A stretch of DNA of 47,574 nt from Macrococcoides bohemicum (GCF_042658685.1 NZ_JBHSQY010000027.1); one strand, 5' to 3'. Positions 32,877-41,730 are shown, numbered from the stretch's first letter. Notes: generated by a model from the letters alone, not told the origin. Program-made: numbers and translations.

Positions 32877-32936
32877 CTAAAAACCTTATCATTTATGATA
32901 ACTTTCAGCGTATCGTTAGAGAGTGAGGTATTTTGA
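32877..32936 (-). repeat. SCC-type attachment-site-like repeat E
   Basis: Minus-strand reading of 32877-32902 gives AGTTATCATAAATGATAAGG followed by TTTTT, matching the att core with a GATAAGG variant of GATGCGG. The plus-strand flank TTTCAGCGTATC then GAGTGAGGT repeats the flank seen at D. It closes the 7.2-kb nuclease cassette that opens at D. Confidence 0.65.
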
Positions 32937-32969
32937 TTAACATTTTGTTCCTTTAGCTATTCATATATT

Positions 32970-34383
32970 ATCACTAGTGTTGCATAAATAAAGACTGAAA
33001 TTTCTGAAACTAATTTTTCTTCGAAAATTTAAAAATTGAAAACACCTGATTAAAGGTAGTAATCATCCATTTTTTTTGACTATAAAATTTCCATTGGTAT
33101 AGCGATAAAATATCTTTGTGTTAAGGTACGTTATCACTGATTCTTCGAATCCATAGATGGCTACTTTTCCATATTGAAGCTTTAATTAACCGTGTAATTT
33201 GGAGTATATTCTTTTTACTATTTGTACTTAATTTAGAAATTACATTTAAGCAGTAAACTATCATCGCAATATAGACCTGATTAGCTACAGCTGTTTCAGA
33301 ATGGCCATAGAATGTTTTAACGTTTAAATGTTGCTTAATCCATTTGAAGAATAGTTCAATCGACCAACGAGATTTATATATTTCACCAATCTTCTCCGGA
33401 GATAAATCAAATCTATTTGTGATTAAGACTAATTCATTACCTGATGAGTCTTTTACCAGTATTCTTCTAAAATAGTTTTCACTTCTGTTTAATGTGGTAC
33501 CAACGACAACCATCTGTTCTGAGATTATATGACTGTTTTCATTGACTTCAAATGTTTCAATCACTCGATGTACTGCATTTTTACGAAGACGTGATACAAA
33601 AAAGTAACCATCATCAGTCATTTCATCAAACCTTTGATAATTAACATAACCTCTATCAAAGACGTAAAGACACTCTTTGTCATTAACAAACAGTTCTAGA
33701 TGATTTTGGTCATTTTCACAAGCATTTGTTATATAAAAATTATCCGGATAACTATCACAATCAGGCATATGAACAAGTCTCAAATGTAATTTGACACCTG
33801 ATTTTGTTTTACGAAATTTTGCCCATCGATGATTACGTAAGTTTAGCGGTAATGTGCTGGAATCAATTATCTTCAAAGGTGTTGTCAATTTTCTCTTTTG
33901 ACTGAAATTATTTTTACAGTGAATTTGATCGAGTAACTCCAAAAATATATTTTGAAAGATTTCAGTCGGTACTTCTGCTAACTTCCTGCTTAATTGAGAA
34001 TAGCTTATTGAAGTAAAACCAATGGTTTTCTGTAGTTCTTCTGAAAAGACACTATCACTTATAGCTCTTAAACTTTCACTTTCAACTAACTGTGAAAATA
34101 ATAGCAGCCTAATAAAAGATAATGTGTTTAACTTCTTTGTGTAGTGATCTAAATTAAGAATTGTTACTTGCTTTGAAATTTTTTTAAAATCAATAGGAGA
34201 TATCCATTGTTCAAATGATGATTTTCTAGTAAACTTATCCATAGGTTGTTCCTTTATTTTTGGATTTGGATGAGTATTACTACCTCCAACCATTATAAAG
34301 GAATTTTTTTATACAGAAAATTAATTTTTAGAAAATTCAATTCATAACCGAAGGTTACGTTATTTTTATGCAACACTAGTGAT
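32970..34383 (-). mobile_element. IS4-family insertion sequence
   Basis: About 1.41 kb bounded by inverted repeats: ATCACTAGTGTTGCATAAA at 32970-32988 and its complement TTTATGCAACACTAGTGAT at 34365-34383. It contains one full transposase gene. A target duplication is not obvious by eye. It lies immediately right of att repeat E, separating the nuclease cassette from the copper genes. Confidence 0.85.
33121..34242 (-). CDS. IS4-family DDE transposase
   Basis: A 373-residue transposase that appears intact. DDE features: first Asp in LKIIDSSTLPLNL, second in YVFDRGYVNYQRF, and the Y-(2)-R-(3)-E-(6)-K signature in YKSRWSIELFFKWIKQHL giving the catalytic Glu. The N-terminal part (SFEQWISPIDFKKI, then LDHYTKKLNTLSFIRLLLF) is typical of DUF4372-type IS4 transposases. 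The frame reaches 34293, but AAGGAA precedes the ATG at 34242. The element could be active. Confidence 0.9.
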   Translation of the reverse strand: MDKFTRKSSFEQWISPIDFKKISKQVTILNLDHYTKKLNTLSFIRLLLFSQLVESESLRAISDSVFSEELQKTIGFTSISYSQLSRKLAEVPTEIFQNIFLELLDQIHCKNNFSQKRKLTTPLKIIDSSTLPLNLRNHRWAKFRKTKSGVKLHLRLVHMPDCDSYPDNFYITNACENDQNHLELFVNDKECLYVFDRGYVNYQRFDEMTDDGYFFVSRLRKNAVHRVIETFEVNENSHIISEQMVVVGTTLNRSENYFRRILVKDSSGNELVLITNRFDLSPEKIGEIYKSRWSIELFFKWIKQHLNVKTFYGHSETAVANQVYIAMIVYCLNVISKLSTNSKKNILQITRLIKASIWKSSHLWIRRISDNVP

Positions 34384-34629
34384 ATTAAAAGTGAGAGCTA
34401 AAATTTTCTAGTTCTCATTTAATGTTTATATTGCATCTAATTCAATTAATAATTACATATATAGAACATTTGTATAATTAACGGTCGTTTTTTGAACTTA
34501 ATCTTGCATGTATTTTTTGTCATATTAAATACTCATTTTATGCACGAATTCTCGAAAATTATAATCTAGTCTAATACATAAAGGAATGACAAGTTCTTTA
34601 TTAAAAGGAGAAAGAAGGGATTGTAAAGT
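34384..34629 (+). promoter_or_regulatory. Upstream region of the multicopper oxidase gene
   Basis: 246 bp of AT-rich DNA between the IS end and mco. No CopY-type TACAnnTGTA box was found by eye, so control by the two-component system or a CsoR-like repressor elsewhere is more likely. AAAAGGAG lies 21-28 bases before the ATG and AGAAGGGA closer to it. Confidence 0.4.
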
Positions 34630-36195
34630 ATGAAAAAAAAATTATTGGTAAGCTTGTTTTCTCTGATGATGGTCATTGTTTTATCAGCTTGTACAAGCAA
34701 TGACAGAGAAGCATCTGTAGAAGATACTAACAATGGAAAGGATTCAAATGAAGAGATGAATATGAATGAGGACAATGAAAATTCTATGGATGAAAATATG
34801 AATAACTCCTCCAGTGAAGGAGAAATGAATAATGGTTCCATGGGTAATGGTCATATGGATCATGATGATGTGGTAAGTCTAATTGATTCGACAGGAGAGA
34901 ATGAACTGAATATCCCCCCTGTACTCAAAAGCGACAGCAACAAAGGTATTGAATATACAATACGCGCGCAAAAAGGAGAAACAGAAATATTTGATGGCGT
35001 TCAAACAAAAACATATGGTTATAATGGCTCGTTTCTAGGTCCCATGCTTCAATTTGAAAAAGGAGATACTGTGAAGATAAACTTAATCAATGAACTCGAT
35101 GAAAACACCACTTTTCACTGGCATGGATTGGAAGTGCCAGGGAATGACGATGGTGGTCCACACAATGTATTGGAGCCAGGCGAAGAGAGTACTATTGAAT
35201 TTGAAGTGACACAGGAAGCTGCCACATTGTGGTTCCATCCCCACCCGGAAGGAAAAACCTCTGAACAAGTGTACAACGGACTTGCTGGGTTAATTTATAT
35301 CGAGGACCAAAATTCAAAAAAACTCGAATTGCCAAGCGAATATGGAGAAAATGATATTCCTCTCATTTTCCAGGACAGAGTCTTTGATGACGAAAAACAG
35401 TTGAATTATAAAGCAACAGCAAATGAAGATGGCACTGTCGGAGATACATCATTAATTAATGGCACATTGAATCCAAAATTAACTGTAGATAAAGAAAAAG
35501 TAAGGCTTCGACTTTTAAATGGATCAAATGCAAGAAATTACACCTTTAAACTAAATACAGGGGATTCTTTTGTACAAGTCGCAACGGACGGCGGGTTTTT
35601 AAATAAACCGGTCTCAATGGAAGAAATCACACTCACGCCTTCAGAGAGAGCCGAAATAATCATTGATTTTTCTAAAGTCGATGGTAATGAAAATATAGCG
35701 TTAATGAATGAAGATGGTGCCACGCTCTTACCTTTTGAAATCACAGATCAAACAGGTAAGAACATGGATATACCTGATGAAATGAATGACTTTTCAGTTA
35801 CGGAAGAAGAAAAGAACCTGCCAGTGACAAAAGAAATTGAACTTTTCGGCATGATGGATCATGTAACGATAAACGGAAAAAAATTTGATCCTGAAAGAAT
35901 TGATTTTACGCAGGAACAAGGTGTTACAGAAGTATGGGAAATCTATAATAAACCTGACATGATGGGCGGCATGATTCATCCGTTCCACATCCATGGTGCT
36001 CAGTTTAAGATCCTTTCCAGGAATGGAGAAGCACCACCTGAGAACGAAAGAGGCTGGAAAGATAGTTTTTCCGTTGCCCCGGATGAGACTGTAAAAATTG
36101 CCATTCAGTTTAAAAATAAAGGCATATATATGTTCCACTGTCACATACTTGAACATGAGGACAATGGGATGATGGGACAGGTTAAAGTAGAGTAA
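34630..36195 (+). CDS. mco: Lipoprotein multicopper oxidase
   Basis: A 521-residue exported multicopper oxidase of the CotA/CueO kind, known to oxidise Cu(I) to less toxic Cu(II). A lipoprotein signal with LSACTSND places the lipobox Cys at about residue 21. The next 60 residues are rich in Met, Asn, His and acid, a likely copper-gathering tail. Copper ligands: HWHG (163-166), WFHPHPEG (His203, His205), HPFHIHG (450-456) and HCHILEHEDNGMM (His503, Cys504, His505, His509, Met514), i.e. all type 1, 2 and 3 sites. It opens the copper cluster on the plus strand; mco genes of this kind travel on staphylococcal plasmids and SCC elements. Confidence 0.92.
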   Translation: MKKKLLVSLFSLMMVIVLSACTSNDREASVEDTNNGKDSNEEMNMNEDNENSMDENMNNSSSEGEMNNGSMGNGHMDHDDVVSLIDSTGENELNIPPVLKSDSNKGIEYTIRAQKGETEIFDGVQTKTYGYNGSFLGPMLQFEKGDTVKINLINELDENTTFHWHGLEVPGNDDGGPHNVLEPGEESTIEFEVTQEAATLWFHPHPEGKTSEQVYNGLAGLIYIEDQNSKKLELPSEYGENDIPLIFQDRVFDDEKQLNYKATANEDGTVGDTSLINGTLNPKLTVDKEKVRLRLLNGSNARNYTFKLNTGDSFVQVATDGGFLNKPVSMEEITLTPSERAEIIIDFSKVDGNENIALMNEDGATLLPFEITDQTGKNMDIPDEMNDFSVTEEEKNLPVTKEIELFGMMDHVTINGKKFDPERIDFTQEQGVTEVWEIYNKPDMMGGMIHPFHIHGAQFKILSRNGEAPPENERGWKDSFSVAPDETVKIAIQFKNKGIYMFHCHILEHEDNGMMGQVKVE

Positions 36196-36400
36196 GCTCC
36201 AAAGCTTCAATCTAATAACAAAAAAGGAACTATTTCTTGATTTTTTCTAGACGAATTACAATATTGAGTAAGTTGGAGAAGGACAATCATCATTAAAATT
36301 GTGTGCAGTTTCTATGGAGTTTTACCATATCGGTTTATATGCGAAATGGATGGGTATTCAATTAATGTAAGTGCATTCAATTCTATAGGAGGGATTTATA

Positions 36401-36727
36401 ATGGCTCATGAACAACATCAACAACTGATTCAGACGTTACATGAATGTATGGAAGCCTGTAACCACTGTTACGATGCCTGTCTGAGGGAAGAAGACGTAA
36501 AAATGATGGCGGAGTGTATCCGATTGGATCGTGAATGTGCAGATATCTGTGCATTTTTAGAACAGGCTCTGACAAGAAATTCACCATTTGCTTCTGATTT
36601 AGCAGCGGTATGCGCCAAGATTTGCGAAGCTTGCGGCAACGAGTGTCAAAAACATGACCACGATCACTGCCAGAAATGTGCAGATGCGTGCTTCAAATGT
36701 GCAGAGGCTTGTAAAGAAATCGCCTAA
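36401..36727 (+). CDS. Cys-rich four-helix-bundle copper-storage protein (Csp/DUF326 type)
   Basis: A 108-residue protein with 16 cysteines spaced mostly as CxxxC along helices: HECMEACNHCYDACL, AECIRLDRECADIC, VCAKICEACGNEC and HCQKCADACFKCAEAC, plus His clusters (KHDHDHC). This is the pattern of the four-helix-bundle copper-binding family, in which Csp1/Csp3 fill a helix bundle with many Cu(I) ions. No signal peptide is visible, so it is cytosolic like Csp3. AGGAGGG precedes the ATG. It lies 200 bp after mco with its own likely promoter region and a strong terminator. Confidence 0.88.
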   Translation: MAHEQHQQLIQTLHECMEACNHCYDACLREEDVKMMAECIRLDRECADICAFLEQALTRNSPFASDLAAVCAKICEACGNECQKHDHDHCQKCADACFKCAEACKEIA

Positions 36728-36741
36728 GCACAACACTTAGA

Positions 36742-36784
36742 AAGAAGTGGTATGTCGGAACTTATTCTGGACATACCACTTCTT
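36742..36784 (+). terminator. Terminator of the copper-storage gene
   Basis: The 15-bp perfect stem AAGAAGTGGTATGTC / GACATACCACTTCTT is followed by TTATTT, 15 bases after the stop. Confidence 0.93.
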
Positions 36785-37233
36785 TTATTTCCGGTTAAGA
36801 TTGTACCCAGCATTTTAACGAAAATATACATTAAAGTGTATTTGCATTATTAATTAAGAGCGCCCTTGATTTTGACAATACTTATAAGAGACGCCTTAGT
36901 TTAGACAAGGTTATAAAAAACAGTTGAGTTCGCTTAGAACCATCGTTGCAAGGAGGAGTAAACCGAATTCCCTTCAAAACAGTCATTAATGTATCTGTTA
37001 ATTCATATAATAAAAAGAGCTTATCCATGCAGATTATCCATTTGAGATAGATAATCCAGTAAAGATAAGCTGTCTTTTTTATATTCGCTCATTAGCATCA
37101 CCTCAGAAATAATAGTTTCTAAAACATATGCTCATGGTTTGTGCAGTTAGTGTGCGGTTTTTAAAATATTTCAAATTAATTTTAGCAATGTGCTCAAAAT
37201 CTACATTTTTAAGCAATCGATAATATGAGAAAG
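36785..37233. other. 449-bp gap with a possible 23-residue ORF and a hairpin
   Basis: On the minus strand 37021-37092 encodes MSEYKKDSLSLLDYLSQMDN plus LHG, with GAGGTGATG ahead of its ATG. The same DNA forms a long imperfect hairpin (GCTTATCC...GATAAGC, with inner GATTATC/GATAATC) next to T6, so it may just be a terminator of the response-regulator transcript or a leaderless relic. AAACCGCACACTAACTGCAC (about 37158-37139, minus strand) has a repeated GCAC. Nothing else is recognised in 36840-37000 beyond AAGGAGGAG at about 36951 without a following gene. Confidence 0.3.
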
Positions 37234-37905
37234 CTACTTTCTAATCCACTTGTAGCCCACGCCCCACACCGTGTGAAAGTAATCATCGATAGGAAAGCCG
37301 ACTTCCCGAATTTTTTTCCGCATATTTCTAACATGGGAATCCACAGTACGTCCTTCCGTTTCAGAATGCATGCCCCACACTAAATCAATCAATTGATCTC
37401 TAGAAAATATCCTTCCTGGATTTTTCATGAGTAACCCAATGATTGCAAATTCTTTTGGTGTTAATTTTACAAGCTGTTCTTTATAGGATAGTTCAAATTG
37501 ATCTTCGTCCCATAACAGTCTTTCGACTTCAATCCGGTTGACAGGTCTTGTTCTTCTTAGTAATGCATCCATTCTTGCAACCAATTCTTCTTCATTAAAA
37601 GGTTTTGTTATATAGTCATCTGCACCCAGCTTGAGTCCTTTTACAATATCTTCTTTCTGCTCACGTGCAGTCACCATGATAATAGGTACATCTGAGTATT
37701 GCCGTATTTCTCTGCATACTTCCCATCCATTCATTTCAGGCATCATGATATCCAGTAGTATAAGATCAAACTTCTCTTCTTTAACAAACTTAAGCCCTGC
37801 TTTTGCACCTACTGCTTTTCGACAAAAATAAGGGTAAGGTTTCAAGTATAATGTCAACAGTTCGAGCATTCTCTCTTCATCATCGATTAACAGCACTTTA
37901 TTCAT
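37234..37905 (-). CDS. OmpR-family response regulator
   Basis: A 223-residue two-component regulator: receiver domain with Asp8-Asp9, phospho-acceptor Asp52 (LILLDIMMPEMNG), the Thr/Lys switch (IIMVTAREQ, YITKPFN), and a winged-helix DNA-binding domain (LTPKEFAIIGLLMKNPG, RTVDSHVRNMRKKIR, VWGVGYKWIRK). It follows its sensor kinase with an 8-base overlap, so both are translated from one transcript. Its position inside the copper cluster suggests metal-responsive control of mco, csp or ydhK (inference). AAGGAGAATG precedes the ATG. Confidence 0.9.
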   Translation of the reverse strand: MNKVLLIDDEERMLELLTLYLKPYPYFCRKAVGAKAGLKFVKEEKFDLILLDIMMPEMNGWEVCREIRQYSDVPIIMVTAREQKEDIVKGLKLGADDYITKPFNEEELVARMDALLRRTRPVNRIEVERLLWDEDQFELSYKEQLVKLTPKEFAIIGLLMKNPGRIFSRDQLIDLVWGMHSETEGRTVDSHVRNMRKKIREVGFPIDDYFHTVWGVGYKWIRK

Positions 37906-39286
37906 TTACATTCTCCTTCTTTAAAGATATGACGAAAACAGTCCCCTTGCCAAGTGTACTTTCTACTCCAATATTGCCACCATGCAACTCCACAATTTCT
38001 TTAGCGATTGTCAGCCCGAGACCAGACCCTCCGCTTACCCGGGATCTAGACTTTTCAGAACGATACAGTCGATCGAATATAAAGGGTATATCTTTTTCTG
38101 GGATTCCTTCTCCTGTATCTGAAATAGTTGTTAAAATTTCATTTTTATTTTGAATCACTTCCATTGTGATATGACCTTTCTCGGGAGTATACTTTATTGC
38201 ATTATCTAATATATTCAATATAACTTGTTGAATTCTTTCGGGATCTGCCATAACAACCAAGTTGTCCGGACAATGAAAGAAAAGCTCTATCTTTTTTTCA
38301 TTGAGCGCTGGACGGATTCGTGCTAAAACCGTCTCAATCAAAGCGCTAAATACTACCCTCTCTTTTGTGATGGCAAATTCATTATGATCGATTTTAGCTA
38401 ATTCAAACAGATTTTTTATCAGGTCTGCTAAATGCTCTGTTTCTTCCTGAATGATTTTAATGTATCTATTCCTGTCCGTCGTGGATATTTCTTTTCTGCT
38501 AATAATATCCGTATACCCTTTCATATAGGTTAAAGGTGTTCGTAGCTCATGCGATATACTCCCTAAAAATTCATTTCTCTCGTTTTTTAAACGTTCCAGA
38601 TCTTGCGAGAGCAAAGTAATCGAAGTCGCCAAATCTCCAAGCTCATCTTTTCGATGTGTATACAATTCCACGTTATGATTGCCTCTACTTAATTGTTCTG
38701 TCGCTTTTTTCATCCTCAATACCGGTTGGGTAATAACTCTGGAAAGAATAAACACCGTTATAACAGTCAGAAGTAAAGTAAATAGACCCACAAGCCAAAA
38801 CTTATGGCTGAGATGATCAATAATCCGTTCGATGCTATCACTTTCAGCAAACATAAAAACATGCCCGCTATGAGTTTCGTTAAAAGTTAGGGGGCTGTCT
38901 GTAGAGACATATTTTTCTTCTGACCAATTTGATTTCAGAATGGCTCCTTCTTGTGGTATTTCATCATAATCAGTATGTTCAATGACAGTTTTCATTTCTG
39001 GTTCAACTGGATCAGAACTGATGATTACTTTTCCATTCTCATCTGTTATCACCGCAATAAAATCTGATTCTGACTCCATAATCGCAACATGCTCCAGTGT
39101 CGTGGTTGTATAGTTTTCTTCTAATACGTCTCTGTGTGTATTCCCCCGAGCCAATAAATCCCCCATCACTTCCTCCACACGATCAGCGACCAGATTTGTA
39201 TATAGAATATAGAATAATATGATTTCAATAATAAGAATCACCAGAAAAAACAAAAGTCCGATTTTTAAAGCTAATTTATTGAACAT
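37898..39286 (-). CDS. Membrane sensor histidine kinase with HAMP domain
   Basis: A 462-residue kinase. First membrane helix at about 8-30, extracytoplasmic sensor of about 130 residues (many Glu/Asp/His, e.g. ENYTTTTLEHVAIMESESD), second helix at about 165-185, HAMP linker (RVITQPVLRMKKATEQLSRG), then HisKA box SISHELRTPLTYMKGY and HATPase with NILDNAIKYTPEKG, DTGEGIPEKD and GSGLGLTIAKE. TGAGGAGGC supports the ATG at 39286 rather than 39310. It leads the operon with the response regulator. The ligand is not determined; copper is plausible from context. Confidence 0.9.
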   Translation of the reverse strand: MFNKLALKIGLLFFLVILIIEIILFYILYTNLVADRVEEVMGDLLARGNTHRDVLEENYTTTTLEHVAIMESESDFIAVITDENGKVIISSDPVEPEMKTVIEHTDYDEIPQEGAILKSNWSEEKYVSTDSPLTFNETHSGHVFMFAESDSIERIIDHLSHKFWLVGLFTLLLTVITVFILSRVITQPVLRMKKATEQLSRGNHNVELYTHRKDELGDLATSITLLSQDLERLKNERNEFLGSISHELRTPLTYMKGYTDIISRKEISTTDRNRYIKIIQEETEHLADLIKNLFELAKIDHNEFAITKERVVFSALIETVLARIRPALNEKKIELFFHCPDNLVVMADPERIQQVILNILDNAIKYTPEKGHITMEVIQNKNEILTTISDTGEGIPEKDIPFIFDRLYRSEKSRSRVSGGSGLGLTIAKEIVELHGGNIGVESTLGKGTVFVISLKKENVNE

Positions 39287-39602
39287 AAAAGCCTCCTCAG
39301 TTTTCTGCAACAGTATAAATCGTAATATATCATCTTATCATTTTGTTTATTAGTCATATTATATAGAAAAGTAGTATTTTTATTATGAATAATTCAGCTT
39401 ATTTTACTTTTCCCACAACTAAAATTTTCTTCCACTATTCTTATGAGCCGTCATTAGACACATAACTATTTCTGTTTATAGTCTAGATTGCTAACTCATC
39501 TTCGTTCTGTGGATTGATTGCAACATACAAAATACCATCATCTTTCATTTCCACTATCTTTCGATAAAATAACCTAGCAGAGGTAGCAGCTGCAACGAAG
39601 TT
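39287..39602 (-). other. Spacer holding the 3' debris of a lipoprotein gene
   Basis: On the minus strand, after the stop at 39603, a different frame continues FVAAATSARLFYRKIVEMKD and DGILYVAINPQNEDELAI to about 39484, suggesting the tail of the gene that begins at 39758. The rest is AT-rich upstream DNA of the kinase operon. Confidence 0.4.
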
Positions 39603-39758
39603 TTAGTCTGAAAAATGTATGACTAAGTATAACACCTGACCGTCAAGATTTTTTAAATTTAAAGGGTGACTCGAAGTTACATGAGTGATTTTACCACATC
39701 CTGCTAAAAATATAGATGATAATATTATATTATTAATTATTAATTTTCTTGGTATCAT
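39603..39758 (-). pseudogene. Truncated lipoprotein gene
   Basis: A 51-codon frame beginning MIPRKLIINNIILSSIFLAG followed by CGK: a lipoprotein signal with FLAGC lipobox. It stops early (VLYLVIHFSD), and likely remaining sequence follows in another frame down to about 39484. The ribosome site AAGGAGAG is rather far (about 13 bases) from the ATG. The original function is unknown; it sits between the sensor kinase and ydhK. Confidence 0.45.
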
Positions 39759-39809
39759 GATTATATTCGCTACTCTCCTTATAGATTTTATTATTTAAAT
39801 ATTGATTTT

Positions 39810-39948
39810 CCGTGCAGATTTGAAGGAAGCGCTGAGATATCATCCACGGTTAATAAACCTTTAAATTGAAATCCAATATGTCGAGTCGGTAATATTATTC
39901 TTGATTAAATACATTTATTTTTCATTGAATCTGCACGTAAACTGCAAA
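39810..39948. repeat. Inexact inverted repeat upstream of the YdhK gene
   Basis: CGTGCAGATTTGAA (about 39811-39824) and TTGAATCTGCACG (about 39936-39948) are inexact complements more than 100 bp apart, in the 240-bp intergenic region before the YdhK gene. They could be operator half-sites for the nearby response regulator, or an old element end. Confidence 0.35.
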
Positions 39949-39997
39949 ATTTATTGGTAAAGTTCTCAGTATAACTAATAAAATGGAGGGCATATAC

Positions 39998-40621
39998 ATG
40001 GTAAAAAATAAAATATTATTAGGGTTTCTTTCGATATTCATTGTATCTTTACTGACTGCGTGTGGTAACGGGGAGACTCAGCCTAATGAAAATGAAGAAA
40101 GTCAAAGCACTGAAACAGAGTCTAGCTCCGAAGAAGAGATGGACATGGGATCAGATTCCGGCGGTCATATGGAACATTCAGCTGATGAGATGTCCAGTTC
40201 CGGTGAAGTACCTGAAGACTTGAAAGAAGCAGAAAATCCAACTTATGCAGTTGGAAGTCGGACAATTATTGAAGCAGAGCACATGCAAGGTATGGATGGT
40301 GCTGAAGCAACAATTTCCGGTGCTTTTGACACGACTGTCTATACTGTCTCATACACACCTACGAATGGTGGAGATCCTGTCGAAGATCATAAATGGGTCA
40401 TCCATGAAGAATTGGAAGGTCCAGGAGAAGCACCACTGGAGCCCGGCACTGAAGTGACCTTGGATGCGGATCACATGAAAGGCATGGATGGTGCAACAGC
40501 CACGATTGACTCAGCTGAAGAAACGACTGTCTATATGGTAGATTTTGTTACAACAGATACTGAAGAAGAAGTGCAGAATCATAAGTGGGTTACAGAAAGT
40601 GAACTGGCACCTGTGGAATAA
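39998..40621 (+). CDS. YdhK-family (DUF1541) lipoprotein
   Basis: A 207-residue exported lipoprotein: signal LLGFLSIFIVSLLTACGNGE with lipobox Cys at 22, an acidic Ser/Glu/Met/His linker, and two DUF1541 repeats, the first YAVGSRTIIEAEHMQGMDGA ending EDHKWVIHEEL, the second VTLDADHMKGMDGATATID ending QNHKWVTESEL. Each repeat carries HMxGMDGA, a Met/His pattern suited to copper. Known: the family is often found beside copper-resistance genes, with no proven reaction. GGAGGG supports the ATG at 39998 over 39983. Its own terminator follows. Confidence 0.9.
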   Translation: MVKNKILLGFLSIFIVSLLTACGNGETQPNENEESQSTETESSSEEEMDMGSDSGGHMEHSADEMSSSGEVPEDLKEAENPTYAVGSRTIIEAEHMQGMDGAEATISGAFDTTVYTVSYTPTNGGDPVEDHKWVIHEELEGPGEAPLEPGTEVTLDADHMKGMDGATATIDSAEETTVYMVDFVTTDTEEEVQNHKWVTESELAPVE

Positions 40622-40670
40622 ATTAGTGAATAGTAATATAGGATAAAAGCATGGATTCCTGATTACAAAG

Positions 40671-40713
40671 AAAAAATCCGGCAAATCTTGAATTAAGATT
40701 TGCCGGATTTTTT
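40671..40713 (+). terminator. Terminator of the YdhK gene
   Basis: A 19-bp perfect stem (AAAAAATCCGGCAAATCTT with its complement) and T6. It may also stop copZ transcription from the other side. Confidence 0.95.
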
Positions 40714-40800
40714 ATCTTGGTCTCTTTCTACAATTATTATATAGAATCAATATGACATAAAAAGATGATACTCTAAATTCTTAAAATCTTTTGTCATTAA

Positions 40801-41052
40801 CTAGCTGCAGCATGAACACGCAGAACCATCTTCTTTATCAATATCCTCTTTAATCTCGTAGCCGGTATTTTGAATAGCACCTTTGATGTCTGCCAAATTA
40901 ATTGTACTGTCATTAAATGTTACATCTACTTTACCTTCAGGAATTTGAGCTTTGACTGATTCAACGCCATTTAATTGACTGACACTTCCCTCAACTTTAT
41001 TAACGCAAGCCCCACATGACATTCCTTCTACATTAAGTGTTACTTTTGACAT
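40801..41052 (-). CDS. copZ: Copper chaperone (HMA domain)
   Basis: An 83-residue heavy-metal-associated protein that carries Cu(I) in the cytoplasm to the exporter and the repressor. The metal loop GMSCGACVNKVEG gives Cys13 and Cys16. It has an unusual extra C-terminal cysteine group, GSACSCCS, beyond the normal 68-residue fold. AAGGAGG precedes the ATG. Third gene after copB and copY on the minus strand, with 138 bp from copY and no CopY box seen in that gap. Confidence 0.92.
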   Translation of the reverse strand: MSKVTLNVEGMSCGACVNKVEGSVSQLNGVESVKAQIPEGKVDVTFNDSTINLADIKGAIQNTGYEIKEDIDKEDGSACSCCS

Positions 41053-41190
41053 ATAAATTCCTCCTTAAAATTTAATTAGATTACGCTATACAATAATTTC
41101 ATCATACCCCAGGCAGGTATTTTATATTTTCTCTATTTTTTTTATTTAACCAATCAATTATCTTAATTAATTCATTGTATCTACTGCTGA

Positions 41191-41622
41191 TTAACAGTTA
41201 CATTGACCTGGAACACAATTACATTGCACTTCGTCAACTGCATTCTTTTTTTTCATTTCTAATACTTCTTCTAATTCTTCTATGTCTCTAAAACTTAATG
41301 TTGATTTTGAAATTAAATCTGCAATTATTTTTCCAACGTCTTTACTACATATATTATTGAAAGTTTGTTCAAGCCTACTTTTAAGAAAATCACTTTCCTT
41401 TAAATCAGTTGAATAAATGTATTTATTGCCGTCCTTTTCTGTGTTTAATACACCTTTATCAACAAGTCTGCCAATAAGTGTTTTGGTCGTGGCCGGTTTC
41501 CAATTCTTTTTATTTTCTATAATATCTCTAATATCTTTACTCGTAGTTTTATTTTGTGCCCAAACGACCCGCATCACTTCCCATTCGGAATCTGTGATAT
41601 TTGAATCAATTGCTTTGGTCAT
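41191..41622 (-). CDS. copY: CopY/TcrY-family copper-responsive repressor
   Basis: A 143-residue BlaI/MecI/CopY-type winged-helix repressor (ITDSEWEVMRVVWAQNKTTS, then WKPATTKTLIGRLVDKGVL). The C-terminus is CNCVPGQCNC, the CxCx4CxC copper/zinc site that defines CopY: Cu(I) displaces zinc and releases DNA. The frame is open to 41667, but AGAGGTG fits the ATG at 41622. Two matching operator boxes (TACAnnTGTA) lie upstream of copB, so CopY probably represses copB and itself. Confidence 0.93.
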   Translation of the reverse strand: MTKAIDSNITDSEWEVMRVVWAQNKTTSKDIRDIIENKKNWKPATTKTLIGRLVDKGVLNTEKDGNKYIYSTDLKESDFLKSRLEQTFNNICSKDVGKIIADLISKSTLSFRDIEELEEVLEMKKKNAVDEVQCNCVPGQCNC

Positions 41623-41688
41623 ATTTTCACCTCTAAATTTTTCAAGTATTTTTAAGATGTCTTTCATATTTCATACAGTAAAGAATTA

Positions 41689-41727
41689 AAATACCGACTA
41701 TCCTTAAGTAAGGATTTGTCGGCATTT
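41689..41727. terminator. Hairpin between copB and copY
   Basis: The stem CCGAC-TA-TCCTTA pairs with TAAGGA-TT-TGTCGG, with A/T tracts on both sides. On the minus strand it lies between copB and copY and may reduce copYZ expression relative to copB. Confidence 0.7.
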
Positions 41728-41730
41728 ATT

